Origin: Paenibacillus_G elgii_A
GTDB taxonomy: Bacteria > Bacillota > Bacilli > Paenibacillales > NBRC-103111
NCBI GenBank assembly: GCA_042219835.1
Contig: JBHJMN010000004.1
Span: 124,001-188,000 of the forward strand
DNA: 64,000 nt
Direction: 5' to 3'
Part shown: positions 23,332-32,294 of the stretch, one piece after another
How positions within the stretch are numbered: the stretch's first letter is position 1
Layout: each line of letters starts with the position of its first letter
Translations under genes and position numbers: made by a program
Notes under the pieces: model-generated
Told to the model about the DNA's origin: nothing
Databases searched by the model: none
The model's input: the letters and a program-made list of their open reading frames with translations, nothing else

Positions 23332-25074
23332 ATGTTACTGGAAGCCATTTACCATCGTCCGAAATCCAACTGGGCCTATGCCTACGACGAGCGCACGATC
23401 CATCTGCGCCTGCGCACCAAGCGGGATGACGTGGAGCGGGTCACCTTGATCGTCGGCGACAAATACGCGTGGGACCGGACCGTCGAAGAGCTCCCCATGA
23501 CCAAGTGGGTTAGCGACACGCTGTTCGATTATTGGCATGTAGCGGTCCAGCCGCTCATGCGCCGTATGAGGTACGCCTTCCGGCTGGAATCGGACGAAGA
23601 CACCGTCTGGTTAGACGAGACCGGCATTGCGAACGAGGCGCCCAAGGACAGCATCAAAATGTTCGATTTCCCTTTCCTGAATCCGGTGGACGTGTTTGCA
23701 CCCCCGGCTTGGGTCAAAGATGCCATTTTTTATCAAATCTTCCCGGAACGCTTCGCCAACGGGGACCCGGATAACGATCCGGAAGGCGTGGAACCGTGGG
23801 GCGGCGAGCCGACGCCCAAAAACTTTTTCGGGGGCGATCTGCAAGGCGTCATCGACCATTTGGATCACCTGAGCGCGCTTGGCGTCAACGCCATTTATTT
23901 CAATCCGCTCTTCAAAGCGACAACCAATCATAAATACGATACCGCCGATTATATGACGGTAGACCCTCACTTCGGCACGAACGAGACGCTGAAGAAGCTG
24001 GTTAAGGCTTGTCACGAGCGCGGCATCCGCGTGCTGCTGGACGCCGTCTTCAACCATTGCGGGCACACGTTCCCTCCCTTCCTCGACGTCAAGGAAAAGG
24101 GAGCGGATTCCCGGTATGCCGGCTGGTTCCACGTGCGGGAATGGCCTCTCGACGTCAAGGACGGCATGCCGACCTTCGACACGTTCGCCTACGAGCCGAT
24201 CATGCCGAAGCTGAATACCGAGCATCCCGAAGTCAAGGAATACCTGCTGAATGTAGCCAAGTACTGGATCGAAGAAGTGGACATCGACGGCTGGCGTCTC
24301 GACGTAGCCAATGAGGTCGATCACCGCTTCTGGCGCGAATTCCGCGACGTCGTGAAAAAGGCTAAGCCCGATGCCTACATCCTCGGCGAAATATTTCACG
24401 ACTCCATGCCCTGGCTCATGGGCGACCAGTTCGATGCGGTGATGAATTATCCGCTGACGAATATCATTATCGAATTCGCCGCCAAGAAGGAACGGGACGG
24501 CGCAAGCTTTGCCAACGCCTTAGGCGCCCTTCTGGCAAGCTATCCGCAGCAAGCGAACGAAGTCGCCTTCAACCTGCTCGGAAGCCACGATACGGTGCGT
24601 CTGCTGACCCTTTGCGATGAAGACAAGCAGCGGATGAAGCTGGCCACGCTGCTTCAATTCACGCTAACCGGTACGCCTTGTGTCTATTACGGCGACGAAA
24701 TCGGCCTGACCGGAGACCACGATCCCGGCTGCCGCAAATGCATGGAATGGGACGAGGCGAAGCAGGACCGCGAGCTGTTCGCGTTCTTCCGGCAAGTCAT
24801 CGCGCTGCGCAAACAATACGAAGCGCTGCGCACGGGCGAATTGACCTTCCGGTTTGCGCAGGAAAACGATATGCGCCTTGCCTACGAACGCTCGCTGGGC
24901 AGTGACTGTTTGATCATCGCCGTGAATGCGGGTTCCGAGGCCGATACGCTGGTTTTGGAGGTCGATCGCAATCGTTGGAAGGATCTCTTGACCGAAGAAG
25001 AGCTGATCGCGGACAGCGGAGAATTGCATCTGCACTTGCCCGCGAACGGCTTCCGTCTTCTGCTCGCACAATAA
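23332..25074 (+). CDS. Cyclomaltodextrinase / neopullulanase-type GH13 enzyme
   Basis: 580 residues, no signal peptide, so cytoplasmic. The N-terminal CBM34 domain (about 1-120, LLEAIYHRPKSNWAYAYDER) is diagnostic for cyclomaltodextrinase, maltogenic amylase and neopullulanase. The GH13 barrel follows with VLLDAVFNHCG, catalytic Asp in DGWRLDVANEVDH, Glu in ILGEIFHDSMPWL and Asp in LLGSHDTVR. These enzymes open imported cyclodextrins and degrade maltodextrins. The start is ATG 23332 with AAGGAGG 8 bases upstream. The gene lies directly behind an attenuator-like leader, between the CGTase gene and the convergent ABC importer. Confidence 0.93.
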   Translation: MLLEAIYHRPKSNWAYAYDERTIHLRLRTKRDDVERVTLIVGDKYAWDRTVEELPMTKWVSDTLFDYWHVAVQPLMRRMRYAFRLESDEDTVWLDETGIANEAPKDSIKMFDFPFLNPVDVFAPPAWVKDAIFYQIFPERFANGDPDNDPEGVEPWGGEPTPKNFFGGDLQGVIDHLDHLSALGVNAIYFNPLFKATTNHKYDTADYMTVDPHFGTNETLKKLVKACHERGIRVLLDAVFNHCGHTFPPFLDVKEKGADSRYAGWFHVREWPLDVKDGMPTFDTFAYEPIMPKLNTEHPEVKEYLLNVAKYWIEEVDIDGWRLDVANEVDHRFWREFRDVVKKAKPDAYILGEIFHDSMPWLMGDQFDAVMNYPLTNIIIEFAAKKERDGASFANALGALLASYPQQANEVAFNLLGSHDTVRLLTLCDEDKQRMKLATLLQFTLTGTPCVYYGDEIGLTGDHDPGCRKCMEWDEAKQDRELFAFFRQVIALRKQYEALRTGELTFRFAQENDMRLAYERSLGSDCLIIAVNAGSEADTLVLEVDRNRWKDLLTEEELIADSGELHLHLPANGFRLLLAQ

Positions 25075-25108
25075 AGGTCGGCCGCCCAAAGCCAATGTCC
25101 GCACGAAG

Positions 25109-25150
25109 AAAGGGACAAGCTCCGCATCACCTGCGGGACTTGTCCCTTTT
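25109..25150. terminator. Bidirectional terminator between cyclomaltodextrinase and permease genes
   Basis: AAAGGGACAAG (25109-25119) pairs with CTTGTCCCTTT (25139-25149). T-rich sequence follows to the right; the minus strand has only a short T-run. It separates two convergent genes. Confidence 0.8.
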
Positions 25151-25187
25151 CCCTTTTGTTATATCCATTTGTCTTCAAACGTGCGAC

Positions 25188-26033
25188 TCAACCTTTGCTT
25201 GCTCCTGCCGTCAGCCCCTCCACCAGGAAACGCTGCAAATAAACAAACAGGATCGAAATCGGAACCGCAATCAGCACGGCGGCGGCTGCAAACAGCGTAA
25301 AATTGCTGTTCTGGTTGCTGCTGATCTGGTCGTACAGACCGACGGCAAGCGTCCAATTGTCTCTTGACCGCAGCACCATCCGCGCGAAAATAAAATCGAC
25401 CCAAGGGCCGACGAACTGCGTCAGCGCGGTGTATGCGAGCATCGGCTTGGACAGCGGAAGCATGATTTTGACGAAGATCGTAATGTTGTTCGCGCCATCG
25501 ATTCTTGCCGCCTCATCCAGACTGCGCGGGACCGTATCGAAAAAGCCTTTGGCAATAAAACTTCCGAGCAGCGGAGCGCCGAAGGAGTAGACGATAATCA
25601 ACGCCAGATGCGTATCCAGCAGGTTCAATTCCTTCAGCAAAATATAAATGGCGATCAAGCTCATGAAGCCGGGGAACATCCCGAGAATCAACACGGTGGA
25701 CAACGCGGTTTGGCGCCCTTTGAACCGGAACCGGGACAGCGCGTAGCCGCACAGCAGCACCATCAAGGTGCCGAAAATCATCGATAAGGTGGCGATTTTG
25801 AGCGTATTCCAGTACCAAGTGCCGAACAGGAAGCTTTTGGACGTGAACAGCTCCGTATAATGCTCGAAAACGAATTTCTCCGGAAACAAGGTTTTGCTGT
25901 ACAAGGAACGACCCGGTCTGAAGGAAGCCAGAATGACCCACAGCGCCGGATATAAGCAGCATATAACTGCCACGATCAGAAACAGATAGCTGAACGTCAG
26001 CCGAATCGCATTGCCTAATTTTCTCCCTATCAT
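25188..26033 (-). CDS. Maltodextrin-type ABC permease (MalG-like)
   Basis: 281 residues with six membrane helices. The EAA loop is SLDEAARIDGANNITIFVKI, as expected for the CUT1 family. The start overlaps the stop of the upstream MalF-like gene by four bases. Together with the MalF-like permease and the lipoprotein it forms an importer for maltodextrins or cyclodextrins. No ATPase gene is present; such importers commonly use a shared MsmX-type ATPase encoded elsewhere. Confidence 0.93.
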   Translation of the reverse strand: MIGRKLGNAIRLTFSYLFLIVAVICCLYPALWVILASFRPGRSLYSKTLFPEKFVFEHYTELFTSKSFLFGTWYWNTLKIATLSMIFGTLMVLLCGYALSRFRFKGRQTALSTVLILGMFPGFMSLIAIYILLKELNLLDTHLALIIVYSFGAPLLGSFIAKGFFDTVPRSLDEAARIDGANNITIFVKIMLPLSKPMLAYTALTQFVGPWVDFIFARMVLRSRDNWTLAVGLYDQISSNQNSNFTLFAAAAVLIAVPISILFVYLQRFLVEGLTAGASKG

Positions 26034-27343
26034 TGGATCATATCCTCCTCCCGGAACGAACGGGTCCTGCGGTAATTATAGATCGAGAACGAAGCGATGA
26101 TCAGGAAAATGATAATGCCAATAGCCGAGGCCATGTTGAACTGGCTTTGATTCAGCGTCAGCTTATACAACCAGGTGACAAGAAGGTCCGTTGCGCCCGC
26201 AAACTGATACTCCCCTTCGACCGGATTTCCGTCCGTCATCAGGAAAATCGCATTGAAGTTGTTGATATTCCCCGCAAATTGCGTAATGAGAATCGGGGCC
26301 GTCGTGAACATAACCATCGGCAGCGTAATGATTCTGAACTTTTGAAACGCAGTCGCTCCATCCACTTCCGCAGCCTCGTACATATCGCGCGGAATCGTCG
26401 TCAGCACGCCCATAATCAGCAGCATGGAAACGGGAATACCGACCCACATGTTCACAATGATTACCGTCGCTTTGGCCCACATCGGGTCTGTCAGCCACGG
26501 CAATTTCTCCATCCCGAAATACGATAAATATTGGTTGATCGGTCCGAACTGTCCGTTGAACAGATTTCGCATCACCAGCAGAGAGATCAGCGCCGGAATG
26601 GCGTAAGGGATAATCATGATCGTCCGCCAAAGCGGTTTGAACCGGATATCCTTTTGCTGAATGATCAGGGCCACCAGAAACCCTCCGAAATAGGTCGTTA
26701 CGGTCGACAATACCGCCCAAATGATCGTCCAGCGCAACACGCTGAAAAACGTATGGCTCCATGTCTTCAGCCCGATAAGGTCCTTAAACGTCTGAAACCC
26801 TACCCAGTCGACCAGTTTAGCCGGAGGCATATGGTTTGGGGAAGAATAGTTCGTGAAGGACAGCAAAATCATAAAGATAATCGGCATGACCGTAAAAAAC
26901 AAAATGCCCGCCGCCGGCAGCATCAGAAAAGCTTCCGCAAATTTTCTGTCCCGGATATAGGCAAGCGACTGAATGAAATTATTCGGTCTTCCCCCCGCCT
27001 CCCGCAGCTTTCCGACGAGATACGCATCCTTGACGACAAGCACGTACATCAAGATGAATAAGGCAAAAACCAGCAGGGTAATGACGCCCTTAATCAACAA
27101 AAAGATGGAATGGTCGCCGGGGACCATTCTGGCGATGCCATTCACTTTCTCCAAATGCATCGCCTGTTCGCCAAGCGTTACAATGCCCCACAGCGCCTGG
27201 CCTAAATTTTCGACGAAATACTTCACCGCCGCCACCTCGATGAGCAGCAGCAGCAGCCCTTTGAGCCATTGCCGGTTATACCATTGTCCTAATCCTAATC
27301 CGATGAATGACAGCACCGCTGCAGTGATCCGATGTTGAGACAT
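26030..27343 (-). CDS. Maltodextrin-type ABC permease (MalF-like, N-terminally extended)
   Basis: 437 residues from ATG 27343 (GAGGAG about 11 bases upstream; an open frame to 27382 has no support). The N terminus adds a pair of membrane helices (AVLSFIGLGLGQWYNRQWLK, like Bacillus MdxF) before the six-helix permease core. The EAA loop is MYEAAEVDGATAFQKFRIIT. It lies 90 bases after the binding-protein stop, with a hairpin between them (27379-27405) that may stabilise the binding-protein mRNA. The substrate is inferred from the CGTase and cyclomaltodextrinase context. Confidence 0.93.
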   Translation of the reverse strand: MSQHRITAAVLSFIGLGLGQWYNRQWLKGLLLLLIEVAAVKYFVENLGQALWGIVTLGEQAMHLEKVNGIARMVPGDHSIFLLIKGVITLLVFALFILMYVLVVKDAYLVGKLREAGGRPNNFIQSLAYIRDRKFAEAFLMLPAAGILFFTVMPIIFMILLSFTNYSSPNHMPPAKLVDWVGFQTFKDLIGLKTWSHTFFSVLRWTIIWAVLSTVTTYFGGFLVALIIQQKDIRFKPLWRTIMIIPYAIPALISLLVMRNLFNGQFGPINQYLSYFGMEKLPWLTDPMWAKATVIIVNMWVGIPVSMLLIMGVLTTIPRDMYEAAEVDGATAFQKFRIITLPMVMFTTAPILITQFAGNINNFNAIFLMTDGNPVEGEYQFAGATDLLVTWLYKLTLNQSQFNMASAIGIIIFLIIASFSIYNYRRTRSFREEDMIQ

Positions 27344-27378
27344 GTATGACGATGCTCCTCTCCCGTAAAAATGTGGAA

Positions 27379-27405
27379 TCACCCGCCGTATTCCGCGACG
27401 GGTGA
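27379..27405 (-). other. Intercistronic hairpin after the binding-protein gene
   Basis: TCACCCG (27379-27385) pairs with CGGGTGA (27399-27405). Without a T-run, it more likely protects the upstream mRNA end or tunes expression than terminates it, as known between malE and malF in other bacteria. Confidence 0.45.
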
Positions 27406-27432
27406 ACCATGACCCAGCCTCCCGGTCCGTTA

Positions 27433-28737
27433 TTACTTCTTACCGCTGTTGATGAGCTCTTTCAGACGGGTAACCGCCGTATTGAGCGCCTCTTTCGGAT
27501 CTTTGCCGTTGTTCCATATTTCCGTCAGCGCAGAGTCAAGCGGATTCCAGACGCTGTCCATTTCCGGGATCGATGGCATCGGCTGCGAGTTTTTGAACTG
27601 CGTGACAAAGCCGGAGATAATCAGATCGTTCTTGATTTGCGGGTCCTCCTGCGCCTCTTTGTTCGTCGGGATGGCTCCGACCTTCTTATGCAGCAGAAGC
27701 TGAGCTTCTTTGCTGGAAGCGAATTTGGCGAACAACTTGGCCGCGTTCGGATATTTCGAGAAGGAGTTGACATACCATGCTTTTACCCCGGAGAACGATA
27801 CCGCCGGCTTGCCTGCGATCGTCGGGATCGGAGCGAGGGCGAGCTTGTCGCCCAGCGCCTTCTTGTAGCCGGCCAGCTCCCACGGACCGGTAATGTCCAT
27901 CGCCACATCACCCGACGCGAACAGTCCCCTCTTGATGTCCGGGTTAATATCGCCGGATTTCACGGGCAAAATTTCTCTTAAGCTTGTATACACCTTCATT
28001 CCTGCTAATGCACCTTCGTTGTTCAAGCCGATATCGGTTTTGTCCGTACCGTTTTTGCCGAACAGGTACCCGCCCCCCGAAGCGATGAACGGATAGTTGA
28101 TGTAGGTATTGGCGGGTTCCCACATGATGCCGTATTTATTTTTCTCTTTGTTCGTGAACGTTTTGCTGAACGCAATGACGTCCTCGAACGATTTCGGAGC
28201 TTCCTTTACCAGCTCTTTATTGTAATACAGCGCGTAGGTTTCGGCAGCCCGCGGAAAACCGTACAGCGTATTGCTGAAGGTAACGGCTTGAATCGCGTTG
28301 TCCGTATTGTTCTTCTTCGTTTCCTCGGCATACGAGTCGTTCGGCAAAATCAATTGCGCCGTTGCGGCCCGGCCCAAGTGGTCATGCGGAAACACCACCA
28401 CGTCGGCGCCTACGCCGGCCGGGCCGTCGTTGGCCAGTCGGGTGACCTGGTCCGTCGTAGCGATTTCGTCAACCTGAACCGGAATATTGTATTTTTCCGT
28501 AAACAGCTTCGCAATTTCATCTGTGAACACGCGTTCTTCTTTGCTATCCCAAATCACCAGCTTTGCGCCCGCCTCCGGTGCCAAAGCGCCCGCTTCTCCT
28601 GCTGCCGCTGACGACTGCGCATTGTTGTTCGCGGCCGGAGTCTCTGCTTCCGGTTTGTTCGTGGCGGAGCAAGCTGCCATCGAAACGGATAAGGAGGATA
28701 CGGCAACCAGCGCCAAGAGCTTCTTCTTGAATTCCAT
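27433..28737 (-). CDS. Maltodextrin/cyclodextrin-binding lipoprotein
   Basis: 434 residues with a lipoprotein signal ending MAAC (Cys 23). The mature protein has the MalE-type fold: KLVIWDSKEERVFTDEIAKL, VFPHDHLGRAATAQLILPND, and GPWELAGYKKALGDKLALAP near the hinge. It is the first gene of the importer operon, transcribed from a promoter at 28896-28924 that overlaps a LacI-type operator. Ligand: maltodextrins or cyclodextrins by context; the protein sequence alone does not distinguish them. Confidence 0.93.
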   Translation of the reverse strand: MEFKKKLLALVAVSSLSVSMAACSATNKPEAETPAANNNAQSSAAAGEAGALAPEAGAKLVIWDSKEERVFTDEIAKLFTEKYNIPVQVDEIATTDQVTRLANDGPAGVGADVVVFPHDHLGRAATAQLILPNDSYAEETKKNNTDNAIQAVTFSNTLYGFPRAAETYALYYNKELVKEAPKSFEDVIAFSKTFTNKEKNKYGIMWEPANTYINYPFIASGGGYLFGKNGTDKTDIGLNNEGALAGMKVYTSLREILPVKSGDINPDIKRGLFASGDVAMDITGPWELAGYKKALGDKLALAPIPTIAGKPAVSFSGVKAWYVNSFSKYPNAAKLFAKFASSKEAQLLLHKKVGAIPTNKEAQEDPQIKNDLIISGFVTQFKNSQPMPSIPEMDSVWNPLDSALTEIWNNGKDPKEALNTAVTRLKELINSGKK

Positions 28738-28808
28738 GTTAGTAAGTACCCCTTTCAGTTTCTAAAATATAGTTGTCCTGCCTTCGCGTTTGCGAACATA
28801 AATTTGCG

Positions 28809-28822
28809 CAAACCTTTGCATA
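28809..28822 (-). promoter_or_regulatory. LacI-type operator O4 (weaker copy)
   Basis: CAAACCTTTGCATA matches the operator CAAACGTTTGCACA at 12 of 14 positions. It lies in the 5' UTR of the binding-protein gene. Confidence 0.4.
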
Positions 28823-28872
28823 AAAGCCGCAATACTTGTCATAAACAACCTAAATCCAGTAAATTCCCCGCT

Positions 28873-28886
28873 TGGAAACGCTTCAT
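28873..28886 (-). promoter_or_regulatory. cre-like site at the binding-protein transcription start
   Basis: Plus-strand TGGAAACGCTTCAT matches the CcpA consensus at 12 of 14 positions. It lies just downstream of the expected start of transcription, where bound CcpA would block elongation. Confidence 0.45.
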
Positions 28887-28895
28887 GCACGACAT

Positions 28896-28924
28896 ATCAT
28901 ACCCCATTTATGGAAAATTGTAAA
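28896..28924 (-). promoter_or_regulatory. Promoter of the maltodextrin importer operon
   Basis: On the minus strand -35 TTTACA (plus 28919-28924) and -10 TATGAT (plus 28896-28901) are 17 bases apart. The -35 overlaps operator O1. Confidence 0.7.
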
Positions 28925-28936
28925 AACGTTTGCACA
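28923..28936 (-). promoter_or_regulatory. LacI-type operator O1 overlapping the importer -35
   Basis: AAAACGTTTGCACA matches O2 and O3 at 13 of 14 positions, and its centre AAACGTTT is palindromic. A LacI-family repressor is encoded just to the right. The remainder of the 554-base spacer (28738-29291) holds O2, the cre-like site and no gene that I can see. Confidence 0.7.
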
Positions 28937-29137
28937 CGCCATTTGAGCCGATTTTAGCGCAAAATTACAATTTAATCCCCATTGTTCTTCCATTTTCTCA
29001 ATTTACCTCATTCCCAAGCTACAATTCAGGAAAAATTAGCCGCTTTGTGATCATTTTGAAAACACATATTTACATTATCCCGGTTTTTGCGCTAACATTA
29101 AAGCAAAGTGGCATGCATTTGTGCGCGATTCCTTGTC

Positions 29138-29151
29138 CAAACGTTTGCACA
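29138..29151 (+). promoter_or_regulatory. LacI-type operator O2 upstream of the regulator gene
   Basis: CAAACGTTTGCACA is identical to O3 inside the GH15 gene. Its centre lies about 215 bases from O1, a distance compatible with looping, and it precedes the regulator start by 141 bases. Confidence 0.68.
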
Positions 29152-29291
29152 TATCGTGTTTTACATTTGTCGCCTCTGATATGTTACCATGGGAGAATCG
29201 ATCATCTTCATTCTTACAAGACAGCTTATTGTAAAACGTCCCGCAAGAAAGCGGCTCTCATATCAACAGAACATCCGGAGGTTATGCATCC

Positions 29292-30317
29292 ATGGCAGTC
29301 ACAATCGTCGATGTCGCCAAAAAAGCCGGCGTCTCCCCTTCCACCGTATCGCGCGTTCTTTCCAATCATCCCCGGATCAGTCCGGCGACCGCAGCCAAGG
29401 TGAGGAAAGTGTTGAAGGAACTCGGCTATCACCCCAATATCATGGCGAAAAGCCTCGTCTCCAAAACGACGAACACCATCGGTTTAATCTTGCCCAGACC
29501 GGCCGAGGAGCTGTTCCAAAACCTGTTCTTCTCCGAGGTGATCCGCGGCATCGTAACCCAAGCGGCACGTACGGGGTATGATCTCATGATGACGACGGGG
29601 ACAACGGAGCGCGAAGAGCTTGAAGCCGTTACCCGGCTTGTCAGAGGCCGGCGGGTCGACGGCGTGATTTTGCTGTATTCGCGTCAAAGCGACCCGCTCA
29701 TTTCGTTCATGCTTGAGCACGGCTTTCCTTTTGTCCTGATCGGGCGAAGCGACGAATTTCCCGATATTTTGTCGGTGGACAACGACAACGTGCAGGCGGC
29801 TTACGACGCCACCCGTCATTTGATTGCCCAAGGGCATAAGCGCATCGGTTTAGTGAGCGGCCCGCCGAATCTGATCGTTTCGGGCGACCGGATGAAGGGA
29901 TATTTGCAAGCGCTTAAGGACGCCGGGATCGAAGCTCGCCCCGAATGGATCGTCGAAGGAGATTTTTTGCAGGAAAGCGGCTACCGGGCGATGTCGTTTT
30001 TCATGTGTCTCCCCGAACGGCCGACGGCGCTTGTGACAATTGACGACGTCATCGCTTTCGGCGTGCTGCGCGGTCTGACGGAGCTCGGCTACAAGGTTCC
30101 GGACGATCTCAGTCTGGTCGGCTTCAACAACATCTCGTTGTCCGAGCTGTCGACGCCGCCGATCAGCTCTATGGATATCGGGATTTACCAGATCGGCTAC
30201 ACCGCTTCGCAAACGCTCATCCGGGCCGTCAAGGGTGAAGCCATGCCCCAAAAGCGCGTGATCATTCCCCACCGCTTGATCGTGCGGGAATCGTCGCTCA
30301 TTCAAGTTAAAAACTAG
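29292..30317 (+). CDS. LacI-family regulator of the maltodextrin genes (MalR-like)
   Basis: 341 residues. The N-terminal HTH is TIVDVAKKAGVSPSTVSRVL, with the hinge helix NIMAKSLVSKTTNTIGLILP. A periplasmic-binding-protein-like core follows, with SGDRMKGYLQALKDAGIEAR and TALVTIDDVIAFGVLRGL. The ribosome binding site GGAGG is ten bases before ATG 29292. Operators of the type CAAACGTTTGCACA flank the gene and overlap the importer promoter. It is divergent to the importer and co-directional with GH15, whose start is 13 bases after its stop. It resembles MalR-type repressors induced by maltose or maltodextrin; the effector is inferred. Confidence 0.92.
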   Translation: MAVTIVDVAKKAGVSPSTVSRVLSNHPRISPATAAKVRKVLKELGYHPNIMAKSLVSKTTNTIGLILPRPAEELFQNLFFSEVIRGIVTQAARTGYDLMMTTGTTEREELEAVTRLVRGRRVDGVILLYSRQSDPLISFMLEHGFPFVLIGRSDEFPDILSVDNDNVQAAYDATRHLIAQGHKRIGLVSGPPNLIVSGDRMKGYLQALKDAGIEARPEWIVEGDFLQESGYRAMSFFMCLPERPTALVTIDDVIAFGVLRGLTELGYKVPDDLSLVGFNNISLSELSTPPISSMDIGIYQIGYTASQTLIRAVKGEAMPQKRVIIPHRLIVRESSLIQVKN

Positions 30318-30330
30318 GAGAGTGCAGCAC

Positions 30331-32289
30331 ATGTACACAACGAAAAAGCCTTACTTGATCGACGCGATCGTCGGAAATTCCCGTTTTCTCGCCTCTCTGG
30401 GCCGCACCGGCCGGATGTACCGCCTATGGTGGCCGCATATCGACTACCCGCAGCATGTGGACGAAATCCGCAGCGGCCTGTACATCGAAGGGAGCTCACC
30501 GGGGACGACCTGGTTTGACGGAGAGGAAGACGGCTGGCAGCACGAAGCCTCCTACGTGCCTCGGACGAATATGTTTAAAACGACGGCCGTTTCCGAGCGC
30601 TGCCCGCTGTCCGCAGAGACGGTCGATTACGCCGTACCGGGCGAAGATTTCCTCGTCCGCCAATATAAGTTCACGAATCGCGGCGAAGCGCCGGTATCGT
30701 TCCGCTTTATGTATTATTCGTCGTTCCGCTCGATGGAAACGCCTTTTTACCACACGACCCAATTCGACGAAACCCACGATTCACTCATGCACCTGCGGCA
30801 CGAGTATATTTTTTCCGTCTCCAGTTCAAACGTTTGCACAGGATACCAATCCGGAGCCGCCGTATGGGAAAATGTGCAGACCGGCCATTTAAACGGGAAC
30901 GGAATCGACATGAAGCCGGACGGCGCACTGTGCTGGTATATTGAAAAGCTGGCGCCGGGCGCGGCTGTCGAAGTGCCCGTATACATTGCCGCGGGCCAGA
31001 CGCGCGAGGCCTCCCAACAATCGCTGGCAAAAGCCAAAAGCCGTCCGCATACCTACTGGTACGACTTCACGGAGAGCTACTGGCACCGATTCCTGAACGA
31101 TGCCGCACCTGCCCCCGGATCGCGAAGCGAAATCCGCGAGCTGTACGAGCGTTCGCTGCTGGCGATGAAGCTGATGAGCGACGAGAAGTCCGGCTGTGTC
31201 GTGGCCGCTCCCGAATTCGACGAGCAATTTTCCCGCTGCGGGGGCTATTCTTATTGCTGGGGCCGCGACGCCGCATTTATTACGACGGCGCTGGACCGCG
31301 TCGGCTTGATGGAGTTGTCCGCGAAGTTTTACGAATGGACCCTTACGGCTCAGGACCCGGACGGCTCCTGGCAGCAGCGGCATTACCACGACGGCCGGCT
31401 GGCACCGTCCTGGGGCTTGCAGATCGACGAGGGCGCCTCGATTATTTGGGGCATGTGGCAGCATTATCTGCAAGTTCAAGATGAAGCTTTCCTGCATAAC
31501 GTATGGCCGGCCGTCGAACGGGGCGCCCGCTTCCTTACCGGCTATATCGATGCGGAAACCGGATTGCCCGCTTGCAGCATGGATCTATGGGAAGAGCGAT
31601 TCGCCGAGCACACGTATTCGGCGGGTGCCGTTTTTGGCGGCTTGACGGCGGCAGCCTCTTTTGCCGAACGGCTCGGCAAGCCGGAGCTGGCAAGCGTTTG
31701 GAGCCTTGCGGCGGAGCGCATCCGCCAGTCGATCGGCGAGCTGTGCTGGAACGAGGAAAAAGGCGCCTTCTACCGCGCTTTAAAGCTGGCGGTGCCGGAG
31801 GCGGTATATCACGAGGCCCGGCAGCAAGGACTCGGCACCTCCGTAAGCGTCAATGCGAAAGGATATACGACCTACTTCCTGGAGCACGACCCGATCGTCG
31901 ACATCAGCCTGATCGGCATTTCCGTTCCGTTTGGCGTCTTCCCTGCTGATGATCCGCGCGTCGTCCGCACGGCCGATACGATCGAGCAGTACTTGACGTC
32001 TCCCGTCGTCGGCGGCATCAGGCGGTACGAGAACGACCATTACATTGGCGGCAATCCGTGGATTTTAACAACGCTGTGGCTGTGCCATTACCGCATTCAT
32101 CGCGGACAATACACAGAAGCAAAGTCGCTCCTCCAGTGGGTGATAGATCACCGGACGGCGGCGGGGCTGCTGCCCGAACAGGTGGACAAGCAAACGGGAG
32201 AAACCGCTTGGGTCGTTCCGTTGACTTGGTCGCACGCGATGTTTATTTTAGCCGTTACCCTGCTTGAGGAGCATGGTCAGTTGGATTAA
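30331..32289 (+). CDS. Cytoplasmic GH15 glucoamylase / glucodextranase-type enzyme
   Basis: 652 residues from ATG 30331 with an AGGAG site ten bases upstream. There is no signal peptide, so it acts in the cytosol on imported maltodextrins. An N-terminal beta-sandwich (about 1-250, typical of prokaryotic GH15) is followed by the (alpha/alpha)6 barrel. GH15 landmarks are GGYSYCWGRDAAFIT, WGLQIDEGASIIWGMW (general acid Glu) and MDLWEERFAEHTYSAG. It should release glucose from the non-reducing ends of oligosaccharides. It follows the LacI regulator in one transcript and carries an intragenic operator copy at 30827-30840. Confidence 0.92.
   Translation: MYTTKKPYLIDAIVGNSRFLASLGRTGRMYRLWWPHIDYPQHVDEIRSGLYIEGSSPGTTWFDGEEDGWQHEASYVPRTNMFKTTAVSERCPLSAETVDYAVPGEDFLVRQYKFTNRGEAPVSFRFMYYSSFRSMETPFYHTTQFDETHDSLMHLRHEYIFSVSSSNVCTGYQSGAAVWENVQTGHLNGNGIDMKPDGALCWYIEKLAPGAAVEVPVYIAAGQTREASQQSLAKAKSRPHTYWYDFTESYWHRFLNDAAPAPGSRSEIRELYERSLLAMKLMSDEKSGCVVAAPEFDEQFSRCGGYSYCWGRDAAFITTALDRVGLMELSAKFYEWTLTAQDPDGSWQQRHYHDGRLAPSWGLQIDEGASIIWGMWQHYLQVQDEAFLHNVWPAVERGARFLTGYIDAETGLPACSMDLWEERFAEHTYSAGAVFGGLTAAASFAERLGKPELASVWSLAAERIRQSIGELCWNEEKGAFYRALKLAVPEAVYHEARQQGLGTSVSVNAKGYTTYFLEHDPIVDISLIGISVPFGVFPADDPRVVRTADTIEQYLTSPVVGGIRRYENDHYIGGNPWILTTLWLCHYRIHRGQYTEAKSLLQWVIDHRTAAGLLPEQVDKQTGETAWVVPLTWSHAMFILAVTLLEEHGQLD
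30827..30840 (+). promoter_or_regulatory. LacI-type operator O3 inside the GH15 gene
   Basis: CAAACGTTTGCACA, identical over 14 bases to O2, lies in the coding sequence (codons for S-N-V-C-T). Its centre is 1689 bases from O2. Confidence 0.6.
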
Positions 32290-32294
32290 AACAT

